A stretch of 64,000 nucleotides of DNA from Curtobacterium sp. MCLR17_007 (GCF_003234655.2 NZ_CP126271.1:2604001-2668000); one strand, 5' to 3'. Counted from the stretch's first letter, positions 44,384 through 53,021 are shown. Program-made: numbers and translations. Notes: generated by a model not told the origin, from the sequence alone.

Positions 44384-44490
44384 CGTCGTGCGCCGCCGAT
44401 GCGCACCAGCGCGGCGCAGGCGCACGCGACGGCGCCAGCGCACGCGCAGCCGTACGCGCGCGCGCACGCGCCCCGGACCGGAGGCCCGGC

Positions 44491-44784
44491 TCAGTCCTGC
44501 CAGTCGATGGCGGCGCGGCTCGTGACGAGCTCGCGGATCTCGGCGGCGGCGGCCTGGTGCTGCGGGTGCACCTGGTACTCGTCGAGCCCGGCGAGGTCGT
44601 CGAACGTCGCGACGACGGCGACGTCGTGGTTCTTCTCGGGGTAGGCGACGTTGTCGACGACCCGCAGCATGCGGATGGACGGCACGACGCCGACCAGCCC
44701 GGTCAGGAGCGTCCGGATCCGTTCGATCGTGGCGGCCCGGTCGAGCTCTGGACGGAGCCCCCAGGAGACGACGTGGTTGATCAT
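44491..44784 (-). CDS. Dabb (stress-responsive A/B barrel) family protein
   Basis: This 97-residue dimeric alpha/beta-barrel protein begins MINHVVSWGLRPELDRAATI and has the family's 'LRVVDNVAYPEKNHDVAVVATF' strand region. Dabb proteins have no fixed function in bacteria. Stress-linked roles are reported in plants. It is co-transcribed with the glutaredoxin upstream, with a 4-nt ATGA overlap. The start is ATG 44784. Confidence 0.88.
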   Translation of the reverse strand: MINHVVSWGLRPELDRAATIERIRTLLTGLVGVVPSIRMLRVVDNVAYPEKNHDVAVVATFDDLAGLDEYQVHPQHQAAAAEIRELVTSRAAIDWQD

Positions 44785-45035
44785 GCGGTGGCCTCGGCCT
44801 TCTCGATCGCACGCGACAGCCGGTCGGCGTCGACGTGCCAGTTGCTGTGGACCCTGCCGTCGACGAGCACGACCGGGATGTCCTCGGCGTACTCGAGCCG
44901 GAGCGCGTCGTCGTCGAGGATCGACCGCTCGGTCAGGGTGACGCCGGGGTGCGCGGCGACGACCCGTTCGACGATGGGTCGGGCGTCGTCGCAGAGGTGG
45001 CATCCGGGCTTGGTCAGGAGCGTCACGGCGGGCAT
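44781..45035 (-). CDS. Glutaredoxin-like protein
   Basis: This 84-residue small thioredoxin-fold protein has CxxC at residues 12-15 (TKPGCHLCDDARPIV) and a cis-proline loop (EDIPVVLVDGRV). The CHLC site and missing glutathione-binding features place it in the DUF836/YruB-like group rather than true glutaredoxins. Its ATG at 45035 starts an operon with the Dabb gene. Confidence 0.9.
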   Translation of the reverse strand: MPAVTLLTKPGCHLCDDARPIVERVVAAHPGVTLTERSILDDDALRLEYAEDIPVVLVDGRVHSNWHVDADRLSRAIEKAEATA

Positions 45036-45073
45036 GCTCCCAGCGTAGCCAGGCCCGTGGCCCGGGAACGCAA

Positions 45074-45095
45074 AAGCCCCGGCGAACCGGGGCTT
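45074..45095 (-). terminator. Rho-independent terminator after the bS22 gene
   Basis: AAGCCCCGG (45074-45082) pairs with CCGGGGCTT (45087-45095) around a 4-nt loop. On the minus strand it continues with TTTTG, a short U-tract. It lies 18 bp past the bS22 stop. Confidence 0.8.
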
Positions 45096-45113
45096 CGACG
45101 ACGGTCTTGCGAC

Positions 45114-45212
45114 CTACTTCTTGTTGCGACGCTGGTGGCGCGTCTTGCGAAGGAGCTTGCGGTGCTTCTTCTTCGCCATGCGCTTGCGACGCTTCTTGAT
45201 GACAGAACCCAT
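45114..45212 (-). CDS. Small ribosomal subunit protein bS22 (AURKAIP1/COX24 domain)
   Basis: This 32-residue protein starts [19 protein letters not shown] and consists almost entirely of Lys, Arg and a few hydrophobic residues. It matches the 33-residue bS22 seen in mycobacterial ribosome structures, and its length and start are the same type. ATG 45212 has GCGAGG 7 nt upstream, and a U-tailed terminator follows. Its small size makes it easy to miss. Confidence 0.93.
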   Translation of the reverse strand: MGSVIKKRRKRMAKKKHRKLLRKTRHQRRNKK

Positions 45213-45345
45213 GTGGACCTCGCTCGGACTGATGCTGATGTACGGACACCGGGCCGATGAAGCCGCGGAAAATCAACCTCCCCGATGCTACCGGAGCGGT
45301 GCTCCGATGTCGAACGGGCCGGTGCGCCGCGGGTGCCGGACCGTC

Positions 45346-45540
45346 TCAGCCGACGTCGGCGATGCCGCCGCGCAGGACCTCGGCGACGGCCGACTCGGGC
45401 ACGCGGAAGGACCGGCCGAAGCGGATCGCGGGGAGCTCCCCCGCGTGGACCATGCGGTAGACGGTCATCTTCGAGACGCGCATCATCTCGGCGACCTCAG
45501 CGACGGTCAGGAAGCGCACGTCGTCGAAAGTGCCGTTCAT
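45346..45540 (-). CDS. BldC-like helix-turn-helix protein
   Basis: This 64-residue single-domain MerR-like DNA-binding protein reads 'FLTVAEVAEMMRVSKMTVYRM' at the helix-turn-helix and 'FRVPESAVAEVLRGG' after it. In Streptomyces, BldC controls development. In rod- or coccoid-shaped actinobacteria its target genes are unknown. GGAGG lies 7 nt before ATG 45540. It is upstream of the bS22 gene on the same strand, 133 bp away. Confidence 0.92.
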   Translation of the reverse strand: MNGTFDDVRFLTVAEVAEMMRVSKMTVYRMVHAGELPAIRFGRSFRVPESAVAEVLRGGIADVG

Positions 45541-45664
45541 GGTCCGCCTCCGGAAGGCTGCGCCGGGGCCGATCGGCTCATTCCCGGACGCGGATGATTG
45601 GTGTGACCTGAGTGGTCACTGGCAACTGTAGGGGCGTCTGCGGCCCGGTGTCCAGCGTTCTCGG

Positions 45665-46180
45665 TCAGTCCTGGTCGGGGCGCTTGGTGAAGCGTCGACG
45701 GGACCGGTCCACGACCCGCTCCCAGCCCTGCTGCGCACCCGAGAACGCCGCCGTCGCACGGTACGACGCCTCGGCCATGACGCGCCCGAGTTCGGTGCCG
45801 ACCTCGACCGTGGCCTTGCCCGCCACCCCGTTCCGGCGCACCGACACGGGCTGCCCGTCCGGGGTCCAGGCGGTGGTCGCCGGCGTGCCGTCGGCGTCGA
45901 CCGCGCCGGTGAACGGCACGACCCACTCCTCGATGTGCAGCAGCGGCTCCGGGTCGAGACGGTAGAAGCGGTGCTGCCCTTCCTCGCGGGAGGTGACGAG
46001 CCCGATGTCACGGAGCACACGCAGGTGCTTCGACACCGTGGGCTGACTGACCCCGAGCTTCTCGACGAGCTGGCCGACGCTCAGTTCCCCGCCGGTGGCG
46101 TCCGAGCCGTACGCGGTGAGGAGCGCGCCGAGGAGCTCGCGCCGCGTCGGGTCCGCGACCACGCTGAAGATGTCGGCCAT
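45665..46180 (-). CDS. ArsR family transcriptional regulator with C-terminal extension
   Basis: This 171-residue protein starts MADIFSVVADPTRRELLGAL and has the ArsR winged helix (LVEKLGVSQPTVSKHLRVL). No metal-binding CxC is seen in the recognition helix. The C-terminal 80 residues are extra and carry a Trp-containing segment (TTAWTPDGQPVSV), so it may sense a non-metal ligand. It is divergent from trkH by 72 bp and might regulate it. That link is inference. Confidence 0.88.
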   Translation of the reverse strand: MADIFSVVADPTRRELLGALLTAYGSDATGGELSVGQLVEKLGVSQPTVSKHLRVLRDIGLVTSREEGQHRFYRLDPEPLLHIEEWVVPFTGAVDADGTPATTAWTPDGQPVSVRRNGVAGKATVEVGTELGRVMAEASYRATAAFSGAQQGWERVVDRSRRRFTKRPDQD

Positions 46181-46252
46181 GCGGCAAGGCTAACCGCCGT
46201 GCTGCGCGATGTACCATGCGAGGCGTCCCGCCCATGTCCTCGGAGGCATACG

Positions 46253-47686
46253 ATGCTCGACCGCACGGAGCCGCCGACCCGCGCGGTGGGCGCGACCCGT
46301 CGTCGTCCCAGCCAGCTGGGCACCGCGCTCCGGTCGTCGCCGTCACGTCTGGCGATCGTGGTGTTCGTCGCGCTGATCTTCGTCTTCACGAGCCTGTTCA
46401 TGACCCCGATCGCGGCCGCGGACGGCTCGTCGACCCACTTCGCCGACGCGCTGTTCACCGCCGCGTCGGTCGTGTGCGTCACCGGCCTGTCCACCGTCGA
46501 CATGGCGACGCACTGGTCGGTGTTCGGCAAGACCCTGGTGGTCATCGGCACGCAGATCGGTGCCGTCGGCGTGCTGACCTTCGCGTCGATCCTCGGGCTG
46601 TTCGTCACGCGCAAGCTCGGCCTGCGCGCGAAGCTCATGGCCGCCGGGGACTCGAACCCGCTCCGCACCCACCACGGCGCGGTCCCCGAGGGACAGGCCG
46701 TGCGGCTCGGCGAGGTCGGCACCCTGCTCGCGACGGTCGCGATCAGCACCCTGTCGATCGAGATCGTCCTGGGGCTCCTGCTGCTGCCGTCGGTGCTCAT
46801 CGCCGGCATGCCGTTCTGGACCGCCGTCGGGGACTCCTTCTACTACGCCGCGATGGCCTTCACGAACACCGGGTTCGCACCGAACGCGACGGGGCTCGAG
46901 CCGTTCGCCCACGACTACTGGTTCCTGTCGCTGCTCATGGTCGGCGTGGTCGCGGGGTCGATCGGCTTCCCGGTGATCCGCGCCCTCACGAAGCAGCTCC
47001 GGACGCCGCGACGGTGGCCCATCCACGTCAAGCTCACCCTGGTGACGAGCGGGGTGCTGCTGCTCGGCGGCGCGGCCGTCTACATCGCGCTCGAGGCCTC
47101 GAACCCGAGCACGTTCGGGCAGGAGGGCGCCGGCCGCACCGCGTTCCAGGCGCTCTTCCTGTCGACGATGACCCGGTCGGGCGGCTTCTCGCTCGTCGAC
47201 TTCGACCAGCTCAACGGATCGAGCCTGCTCGTCACCGACATGCTCATGTTCATCGGCGGCGGCTCCGCGTCCACCGCTGGCGGCATCAAGGTCACGACGC
47301 TCGCGGTGCTGTTCCTGGCCGCGGTCGCCGAGGCCCGCGGTCGTCGCAGCATGGAGGCCTTCGGTCGACGCATCCCGAGCGACGTGCTTCGCGTGGCCGT
47401 CGCGGTCGTGCTCTGGGGTGCCACGATCGTCGCCGTCGCCACCGTCGTCCTGCTCCAGATCACCCACGAGTCGCTCGACCGCGTGCTGTTCGAGGTCATC
47501 TCCGCCTTCGCGACCTGCGGCCTGTCGTCGGGGGTGAGCGCCGACCTGCCGGAGTCGGGCAAGTACGTCCTCGCCGCGACGATGTTCCTGGGCCGTGTCG
47601 GTACAGTGACCATCGCCGCCGCGCTGGCCGCCAGCCAGAGCCGGCAACTGTTCCGCCGTCCCGAGGAGAGGCCGATCGTTGGCTGA
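46253..47686 (+). CDS. trkH: Potassium uptake membrane subunit, TrkH/KtrB family
   Basis: This 477-residue membrane protein belongs to the SKT family. Four selectivity-filter-like P-loops are visible: 'VVCVTGLSTVD', 'FTNTGFAPN', 'TRSGGFSLVD' and 'FATCGLSSGV'. It imports K+ together with the cytosolic TrkA subunit encoded next. ATG 46253 has CGGAGG 7 nt upstream. The gene overlaps trkA by 8 nt. Confidence 0.95.
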   Translation: MLDRTEPPTRAVGATRRRPSQLGTALRSSPSRLAIVVFVALIFVFTSLFMTPIAAADGSSTHFADALFTAASVVCVTGLSTVDMATHWSVFGKTLVVIGTQIGAVGVLTFASILGLFVTRKLGLRAKLMAAGDSNPLRTHHGAVPEGQAVRLGEVGTLLATVAISTLSIEIVLGLLLLPSVLIAGMPFWTAVGDSFYYAAMAFTNTGFAPNATGLEPFAHDYWFLSLLMVGVVAGSIGFPVIRALTKQLRTPRRWPIHVKLTLVTSGVLLLGGAAVYIALEASNPSTFGQEGAGRTAFQALFLSTMTRSGGFSLVDFDQLNGSSLLVTDMLMFIGGGSASTAGGIKVTTLAVLFLAAVAEARGRRSMEAFGRRIPSDVLRVAVAVVLWGATIVAVATVVLLQITHESLDRVLFEVISAFATCGLSSGVSADLPESGKYVLAATMFLGRVGTVTIAAALAASQSRQLFRRPEERPIVG

Positions 47687-48374
47687 CCGAACCCGTCCGC
47701 AACACCCGCTCGGTGCCGTCAGCCACGACGCCCCGGTGCTCGTCATCGGTCTCGGCCGGTTCGGCGCCGCCACCGCCGGGCAGCTCGAGCGCCAGGACCG
47801 TGAGGTCCTGGTCGTCGACACCGACCCGGGGCTCGTGCAGAAGTGGTCCGACCGGGTCACGCACGCGGTGCAGGCCGACGCGACCGACATCGACGCCCTG
47901 CGGCAGATCGGCGCGCAGGACTTCCCGATCGCGGTGGTCGGCACGGGCAGCGACCTCGAGTCCAGCGTCCTGATCACGGCGAACCTGGTCGACCTCGGCA
48001 TCCCGCAGATCTGGGCGAAGGCGATCAGCCGCTCGCACGGCACGATCCTGTCGCGCATCGGCGCGAACCACGTCGTCTACCCGGAGCGCGAGGCCGGCGA
48101 GCGCACCGCGCACCTGGTGTCGGGTCGGATGCTCGACTTCATCGAGTTCGACGACGACTTCGCCGTCGTGAAGATGTTCCCGCCACGCTCGGTGCGGGGC
48201 AAGGACCTCGGCACCACGGCGATCCGCACCCGCTTCGGGCTGACCGTCCTCGGCATCAAGCCCCCGGGCGAGGCCTTCGTGCCCGCCACCCCGGAGAGCG
48301 TCATCGGTGAGCACGACGTCATCATCGTGTCCGGCTCGACGACGGCGCTGGAGCGCTTCGCCGCCCTGGAGTAG
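47679..48374 (+). CDS. trkA: Potassium uptake regulatory subunit, TrkA/KtrA (RCK)
   Basis: This 231-residue cytosolic RCK protein has the dinucleotide fold VLVIGLGRFGAATAGQL and a C-terminal TrkA-C-like region (FGLTVLGIKPPGE). It gates TrkH by binding NAD(H) or ATP/ADP. It starts at TTG 47679 behind GAGGAGAGG and overlaps trkH by 8 nt. A perfect 18-bp-armed hairpin follows. Confidence 0.95.
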   Translation: MADRTRPQHPLGAVSHDAPVLVIGLGRFGAATAGQLERQDREVLVVDTDPGLVQKWSDRVTHAVQADATDIDALRQIGAQDFPIAVVGTGSDLESSVLITANLVDLGIPQIWAKAISRSHGTILSRIGANHVVYPEREAGERTAHLVSGRMLDFIEFDDDFAVVKMFPPRSVRGKDLGTTAIRTRFGLTVLGIKPPGEAFVPATPESVIGEHDVIIVSGSTTALERFAALE

Positions 48375-48380
48375 ACCACA

Positions 48381-48428
48381 GGCGGACGGGAGGCCCGGTG
48401 CCAGCTGGCCCCGGGCCTCCCGTCCGCC
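48381..48428. terminator. GGAGGCCCG palindrome, bidirectional terminator
   Basis: 18-bp arms (48381-48398 with 48411-48428) surround a 12-nt loop in the convergent trkA–proC gap. All arm bases match. It is one of three long members sharing the GACGGGAGGCCCG core. Confidence 0.85.
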
Positions 48429-48440
48429 GTTCGGTTGCGA

Positions 48441-49271
48441 CTAGAGCCGCGACAACTCCTCGGCACGCGCGATCGCCGCGTCGGCGGCGCGCCGGAGTGT
48501 GTCCGCCAGGTCGGCCTGCTGGAGCACGGCGACCGCGCGCTCGGTCGTGCCCTTCGGGCTCGTGACCGCGCGCCGCAGGTCCGACGGCTCCCGGCCGGAG
48601 CGCGCGAGGAGCTCGACCGCGCCCCGCACGGTGCCCTGCACCATCGTCTCGGCCTGGTCGTGCGTGAAGCCGAGCGACTCCGCAGCGCGCTGCCACTCCT
48701 CGATGAGCAGGAAGACGTACGCCGGACCGGACCCGGAGACCGCGGAGAGCGCGTCGAGTCGGTCCTCGGGGACCTCGATCACCGAGCCGGAGACGTCGAA
48801 CAGGCGCGACGCGAGCGCGACGGCGTCGGCGTCGGCCGACGTCCCGCCGCTGACCCCGGTGACCCCGTGACCGACGCCGATCGGCGTGTTCGGCAGCGCG
48901 CGGACGACGCGGACACCGTCGGGGACGCGGGCCTGCATCGCCGCGGTCGTCACACCGACCGCGACGCTGACCACCACGGTGCCCGGAGCCAGGTCGGGGG
49001 CGACCTCGTCGAGCAGGTCGCCCACACCGAACGGCTTCACGCCGAGCACCACGATGCCAGCGCCGCGGACGGCCGCGCGGTTGGCGTCGGCATCGGTGTC
49101 GCTGGCGTGCGCGCCGAGGCCGCGTTCGCGATGGGCGGCGGCTGACGCCTCGGACTTCGTCGTCAGGACCACGGTCGCCGGGTCCAGTCCGGCGGCGAGC
49201 AGACCGTCCAGGACCGCGCCGGACATGGAGCCGACACCGAGCAGCGCGGTGCGGGGCAGTTCGATCGTCAT
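48441..49271 (-). CDS. proC: Pyrroline-5-carboxylate reductase
   Basis: This 276-residue last enzyme of proline synthesis shows the NADP motif LGVGSMSGAVLDGLL, the 'GIVVLGVKPFGV' stretch and the conserved C-terminal block 'ALSAVSGSGPAYVFLLIEEW' with 'LRRAVTSPKGTTERAV'. It starts at ATG 49271 and is convergent with trkA. Confidence 0.97.
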   Translation of the reverse strand: MTIELPRTALLGVGSMSGAVLDGLLAAGLDPATVVLTTKSEASAAAHRERGLGAHASDTDADANRAAVRGAGIVVLGVKPFGVGDLLDEVAPDLAPGTVVVSVAVGVTTAAMQARVPDGVRVVRALPNTPIGVGHGVTGVSGGTSADADAVALASRLFDVSGSVIEVPEDRLDALSAVSGSGPAYVFLLIEEWQRAAESLGFTHDQAETMVQGTVRGAVELLARSGREPSDLRRAVTSPKGTTERAVAVLQQADLADTLRRAADAAIARAEELSRL

Positions 49272-49336
49272 GGCCCGACCCTACCGAGCAGCCTCCCCGT
49301 AGGATCGTGCAGCAGGTCAGCAGAACAGGGGTCACA

Positions 49337-50293
49337 GTGAGCGCTTCCGGAGGCAACCGGGCCATCTTCGCCGCACTCGGCGCGAACGTCGGCATCGCGG
49401 TCGTCAAGTTCATCGCGGCGGCGATCAGCGGCTCCGCGTCGATGCTCGCCGAGGGCGTGCACTCGCTCGCGGACTCGGCGAACCAGCTCCTGCTGCTGCT
49501 CGGTGGCCGACGCGCCCGACGTGCCGCCGACGAGGAACACCCGTTCGGGTACGGGCGCGAGCGCTACGTGTACGCCTTCGTCGTGTCGATCGTGCTGTTC
49601 TCGGTCGGCGGGGTGTTCTCGCTCTACGAGGGCATCGAGAAGTTCGCCGACCCGCACCCGCTCGACAACTGGTGGCTGCCCATGCTCGTGCTCGTCATCG
49701 CCATCGGGCTCGAGGGCTTCTCGCTCCGCACGGCGCTGAAGGAAGCGGCACCGCACAAGGGCTCGATGTCGTGGGTGCAGTACGTCCGCCGCGCGAAGGC
49801 CCCCGAGCTGCCCGTGGTGATGCTCGAGGACACCGCGGCCCTGACGGGTCTGGTGTTCGCCCTGTTCGGCGTGGGGTTGACCGCGCTCACCGGCAACGGG
49901 GTGTTCGACGCCATCGGCACGGTGCTGATCGCCGTCCTGCTCATCGCCGTGGCGCTCGTGCTCGGTGTCGAGACGAAGAGCCTGCTCGTCGGCGAGGGTG
50001 CCAGCGCCGCCGACGTCGCCGCGATCAAGGCGGCACTGCTCGACGGCCCGGAGATCGAGTCGATCATCCACATCAAGACGCTCTACCTCGGCCCCGACGA
50101 ACTCATGGTCGGGGTGAAGGTGGCGGTCGACGGTGACCGTCGGCTCGGTGACGTCGCCGCGGGGATCGACGCGGTCGAGCAGCGGGTGCGGCGGGCCGTG
50201 CCGGTGGCGCGGGTCATCTACGTCGAGCCGGACGTCCTGCGGACGGGGCCGCGGCCGCCGACCGAGGCGATCGTGATCCGCGCGGCGGACTAG
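49337..50293 (+). CDS. Cation diffusion facilitator family transporter
   Basis: This 318-residue protein of the CDF family exports divalent cations such as Zn2+. Visible are 'SASMLAEGVHSLADSANQLL' (HxxxD site), a second metal-binding helix (LEDTAALTGLVFALFG) and a C-terminal cytosolic domain. GTG 49337 is the start, with AGGGG upstream. A longer in-frame start at 49307 is less well supported. Metal identity is not certain. It is divergent from proC. Confidence 0.92.
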   Translation: MSASGGNRAIFAALGANVGIAVVKFIAAAISGSASMLAEGVHSLADSANQLLLLLGGRRARRAADEEHPFGYGRERYVYAFVVSIVLFSVGGVFSLYEGIEKFADPHPLDNWWLPMLVLVIAIGLEGFSLRTALKEAAPHKGSMSWVQYVRRAKAPELPVVMLEDTAALTGLVFALFGVGLTALTGNGVFDAIGTVLIAVLLIAVALVLGVETKSLLVGEGASAADVAAIKAALLDGPEIESIIHIKTLYLGPDELMVGVKVAVDGDRRLGDVAAGIDAVEQRVRRAVPVARVIYVEPDVLRTGPRPPTEAIVIRAAD

Positions 50294-50350
50294 CGGTCGG
50301 CGCGTCAGCGTCGGTCCGTCACCGTCGGTGCGTCACCGTCGGTCGGCAGG

Positions 50351-50818
50351 TCAGCGTCGGTCGGCGAAGAACGCGTCCAGCAGGGCGGCGCACTGTTCCT
50401 CGAGCACGCCTGCGACGACCTCGGACCGGTGCGGCAGCCGTCGGTCGCGGGCGATGTCGTGGACGCTGCCGGACGCCCCCGCCTTCGGGTCCCAGGCGCC
50501 GAACACGATGCGCGGGACGCGAGCGGCCAGGATCGCGCCCGCACACATGACGCAGGGCTCGAGCGTGACGACCAGGGTGTGCCGGTCGAGGTGCCAGTCG
50601 CCCACCGACGCGGCGGCGGCACGGAGTGCCAGGACCTCGGCGTGCGCCGTGGGGTCCTGCGTGGCCTCGCGCTCGTTCCGCCCCGTCGCGACGACCGTGC
50701 CGTGCTCGTCGACCACGACCGCTCCCACCGGGACGTCCCCCGTCGCCAGGCACGCCCGGGCCTCGGTGAGGGCCCGTTCCATGGCGGAGCGCCACGGCCG
50801 GGCTGCGGGGTCGTCCAC
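50351..50818 (-). CDS. tadA: tRNA adenosine(34) deaminase / nucleoside deaminase
   Basis: This 155-residue zinc-dependent deaminase has the paired motifs HAEVLAL and PCVMC with the catalytic Glu. The C-terminal '[17 protein letters not shown]' fits TadA, which makes inosine in tRNA-Arg. GTG 50818 has AGGAGGACCC just before it. It is divergent from upp, and the gap before the previous convergent gene holds short GGTCGGT repeats. Confidence 0.93.
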   Translation of the reverse strand: MDDPAARPWRSAMERALTEARACLATGDVPVGAVVVDEHGTVVATGRNEREATQDPTAHAEVLALRAAAASVGDWHLDRHTLVVTLEPCVMCAGAILAARVPRIVFGAWDPKAGASGSVHDIARDRRLPHRSEVVAGVLEEQCAALLDAFFADRR

Positions 50819-50887
50819 GGGTCCTCCTGCGCTGCTCGGTCCTGGGCACGGCCGTCCGTCGGCACGCGGCACGGTACGCTCGACCCT

Positions 50888-51523
50888 ATGCGAGTCCACG
50901 TCGCCGACCACCCGCTCATCACCCACAAGCTCTCGGTGCTCCGCGACCGGACCACTCCCTCACCCACGTTCCGCGCGCTGACCGAGGAACTCGTCACGTT
51001 GCTGGCTTACGAGGCCACGCGCAACGTGCGCGTCACGGCCACGCCGATCTCCACGCCGGTCGCGCAGACCATGGGCGTCGCGATCGCCAAGCCGCGTCCG
51101 CTGGTGGTCCCCATCCTGCGTGCGGGACTCGGCATGCTCGAGGGCATGGTCAAGCTCGTGCCCACGGCCGAGGTCGGGTTCCTCGGCATGGCCCGCAACG
51201 AGGAGACCCTCGAGCCGCAGACCTACGCCGAGCGCCTTCCGGACGACCTGTCGAACCGGCAGTGCTTCGTGCTCGACCCGATGCTGGCGACCGGTGGCAC
51301 CCTGGCAGCGGCGATCGACTTCCTGTTCGACCGCGGCGCCGTCGACGTCACCTGCGTGTGCATCCTCGGTGCGCCTGAGGGGCTCAAGGCCGTCGAGGCG
51401 GCAGTCGGCGACCGTGATGTCACCATCGTGCTGGGTGCCCTCGACGAGCGGCTGGACGAGAACGGCTACATCGTCCCGGGTCTCGGGGACGCGGGCGACC
51501 GTCTGTACGGACTGGCCGAGTAG
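50888..51523 (+). CDS. upp: Uracil phosphoribosyltransferase
   Basis: This 211-residue pyrimidine-salvage enzyme makes UMP from uracil and PRPP. The PRPP loop [17 protein letters not shown] and the C-terminal uracil-binding '[16 protein letters not shown]' are intact. ATG 50888 ([16 protein letters not shown]) is the family start. It is divergent from tadA. Confidence 0.97.
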   Translation: MRVHVADHPLITHKLSVLRDRTTPSPTFRALTEELVTLLAYEATRNVRVTATPISTPVAQTMGVAIAKPRPLVVPILRAGLGMLEGMVKLVPTAEVGFLGMARNEETLEPQTYAERLPDDLSNRQCFVLDPMLATGGTLAAAIDFLFDRGAVDVTCVCILGAPEGLKAVEAAVGDRDVTIVLGALDERLDENGYIVPGLGDAGDRLYGLAE

Positions 51524-51556
51524 CGCCCACCGTCGGCGGACCGTCCGGGCGGACGG

Positions 51557-51585
51557 TTGACAGCCGCTTGGTATACCGCTGATAC
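51557..51585 (+). promoter_or_regulatory. Sigma-70-type promoter TTGACA–17–TGATAC
   Basis: The -35 is TTGACA (51557-51562) and the -10 is TGATAC (51580-51585), with 17-bp spacing. A dyad ACCGTCC–GGGC–GGACGGT (51540-51557) abuts the -35, and may be an operator or upp terminator. Transcription would start about 2 bp from the next ATG. Confidence 0.65.
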
Positions 51586-51593
51586 TCATCGAC

Positions 51594-51710
51594 ATGACTG
51601 CAACCGTGTCCCGCGTCCTCTCCGAGGCGTGCCCCTCCACCGGGGCAGTGCGGACCGTCGGCACGATGATGTCGGCGGCGGCCGTCATGCGTTGTCGAAT
51701 GTGTGCCTGA
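51594..51710 (+). CDS. Candidate 38-residue leader peptide ending MRCRMCA
   Basis: This short ORF starts at an ATG only 8 bp past the -10, so it would be leaderless. It encodes 38 residues, with Met-rich and then Arg/Cys-rich ends (AVMRCRMCA), and lies 273 bp before the winged-helix gene. Bases 51693-51704 in its final codons can pair with 51921-51932 near that gene with one wobble position. Short ORFs ending in rare-demand codons are a hallmark of attenuators, but no family is recognised and this is inference. Confidence 0.4.
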   Translation: MTATVSRVLSEACPSTGAVRTVGTMMSAAAVMRCRMCA

Positions 51711-51839
51711 CCGGCACCCGTTCCAGCCGGATCCGCCGCGACACCACCCCGGTCGCGAGCGCCTGATCCCCACGGTGACGACCCCCGACGACGCGCACGG
51801 CGTGTCACGAGGTCGTCGACCGCTCCCCCGGGTCAGCCC

Positions 51840-51857
51840 CGGTCCGACGTCGGACCG
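51840..51857. promoter_or_regulatory. 18-bp perfect palindrome upstream of the winged-helix gene
   Basis: CGGTCCGACGTCGGACCG is perfectly symmetrical and lies 126 bp before the winged-helix start. It is a plausible operator or RNA hairpin. Apart from this, the promoter and the leader ORF, nothing else is seen in 51524-51983. Confidence 0.55.
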
Positions 51858-51983
51858 CCGGGCAGGTCGGCTCCCCTGCACACCCGCAGGTCGCCGACCG
51901 CACGAACCGCACCCGGGCTGACGCATTCGACACCGGCCGCCCCGCTCCTCGCGAGCACCGGCCACACCGCCCGGAGAACCACC

Positions 51984-52742
51984 ATGTCGCTCACCATCGC
52001 CCAGCCCCGCACCGCCGCCGCCCCCGCGCCGCTCGACCTGGGCTCCGTGGCGCCCATCCGGACCCGGCGCACGCCGATCCAGCCCGCGCGCACCACACTG
52101 CCGACCAGCCCCGTCGTCGCACCGCAGCGCAACCGGTCGCTCCCCGAGGGCACCGAGGCACGCGGATTCGCCCTGTACGTCGGCATCGACGAGGCAGCGG
52201 CCGCCGCTGCTGGCACGACCCTGGCCGCCGTCGTCGAGCAGCTGAAGGCCCTGACCGCGCAGCTCGTCCCGACCGCCGAGACGTACGCCGCCGTGGCCGT
52301 GGCCGCCGAGGACTCCGGCGGGCGCGACGTCGACGTGGTGCGCCTCGCACTGCAGGACCGGTCCGCGGTCGCCGCGCGGAAGCAGGCCGAGAAGACCGAA
52401 CCCGAGGAGACCGGTGTCGTCATCGACATCTCCCGGAAGCGCGTCACGCTTGACGGCGAGGCCGCTCCCCTGACGTACAAGGAGTTCGAGCTCCTGCAGT
52501 TCCTCGTCCTGCGCGAGGGCCGCACCGTCGACCGCTCGGCGATCATCGACGGCCTGTGGTCGGACGACGAGGACGAGACGCCGAACGAGCGCACCATCGA
52601 CGTGCACGTCCGGCGACTCCGTTCGAAGCTCGGCGCCTTCGAGGAGATCGTGCGCACCGTCCGGGGTGTCGGCTACCGCTTCGACCGGCACGCCGACGTC
52701 GCCGTCCGCTACGCATCGACACCGTCGCCCGACCTGTTCTGA
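51984..52742 (+). CDS. Winged-helix (OmpR/PhoB-type) DNA-binding protein
   Basis: This 252-residue protein has a Thr/Pro/Arg-rich N-terminus of about 60 residues, a central alpha-helical region of about 80 and a C-terminal trans-reg winged helix (LTYKEFELLQFLVLREG, then TIDVHVRRLRSKLG). There is no receiver domain with a phospho-Asp, so it is an atypical response regulator or a transcription factor activated some other way. GGAGAA lies 6 nt before ATG 51984. It stands alone downstream of the candidate leader ORF. This organisation is seen in other Microbacteriaceae, but the role is unknown. Confidence 0.85.
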   Translation: MSLTIAQPRTAAAPAPLDLGSVAPIRTRRTPIQPARTTLPTSPVVAPQRNRSLPEGTEARGFALYVGIDEAAAAAAGTTLAAVVEQLKALTAQLVPTAETYAAVAVAAEDSGGRDVDVVRLALQDRSAVAARKQAEKTEPEETGVVIDISRKRVTLDGEAAPLTYKEFELLQFLVLREGRTVDRSAIIDGLWSDDEDETPNERTIDVHVRRLRSKLGAFEEIVRTVRGVGYRFDRHADVAVRYASTPSPDLF

Positions 52743-52906
52743 CCCTCGGTGCGGCATCTGGGCCGCCTCTTGGTGAACTCGCAGCGAACGAAGCCGTCGG
52801 ATGGTGGCGCCCGTTACCCCTTCGTTATACAGTCGTCAGCAGCAGTCGGGGTTTGCTGTGGCTCCGCCTGCGGAATGTGATTGCAGGACACTCTTGGTGC
52901 AAGGGA

Positions 52907-52940
52907 GAAGGCCGGTCGTCCACCAGGGCGACCGGCCTTC
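52907..52940 (+). terminator. Terminator hairpin GAAGGCCGGTCG
   Basis: Perfect 12-bp arms (52907-52918 and 52929-52940) with a 10-nt loop, 164 bp past the winged-helix stop. It may end that transcript or a small RNA starting near 52840. The remainder of the 279-bp gap shows no gene. Confidence 0.75.
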
Positions 52941-53021
52941 GTCCGTCCGGGGCCCTCCGCGATCCGAGTGTCTGCCCCCGTCGGTAGTGTGGAGGACCAC
53001 CGGACCAGAGGGAGTACCACC

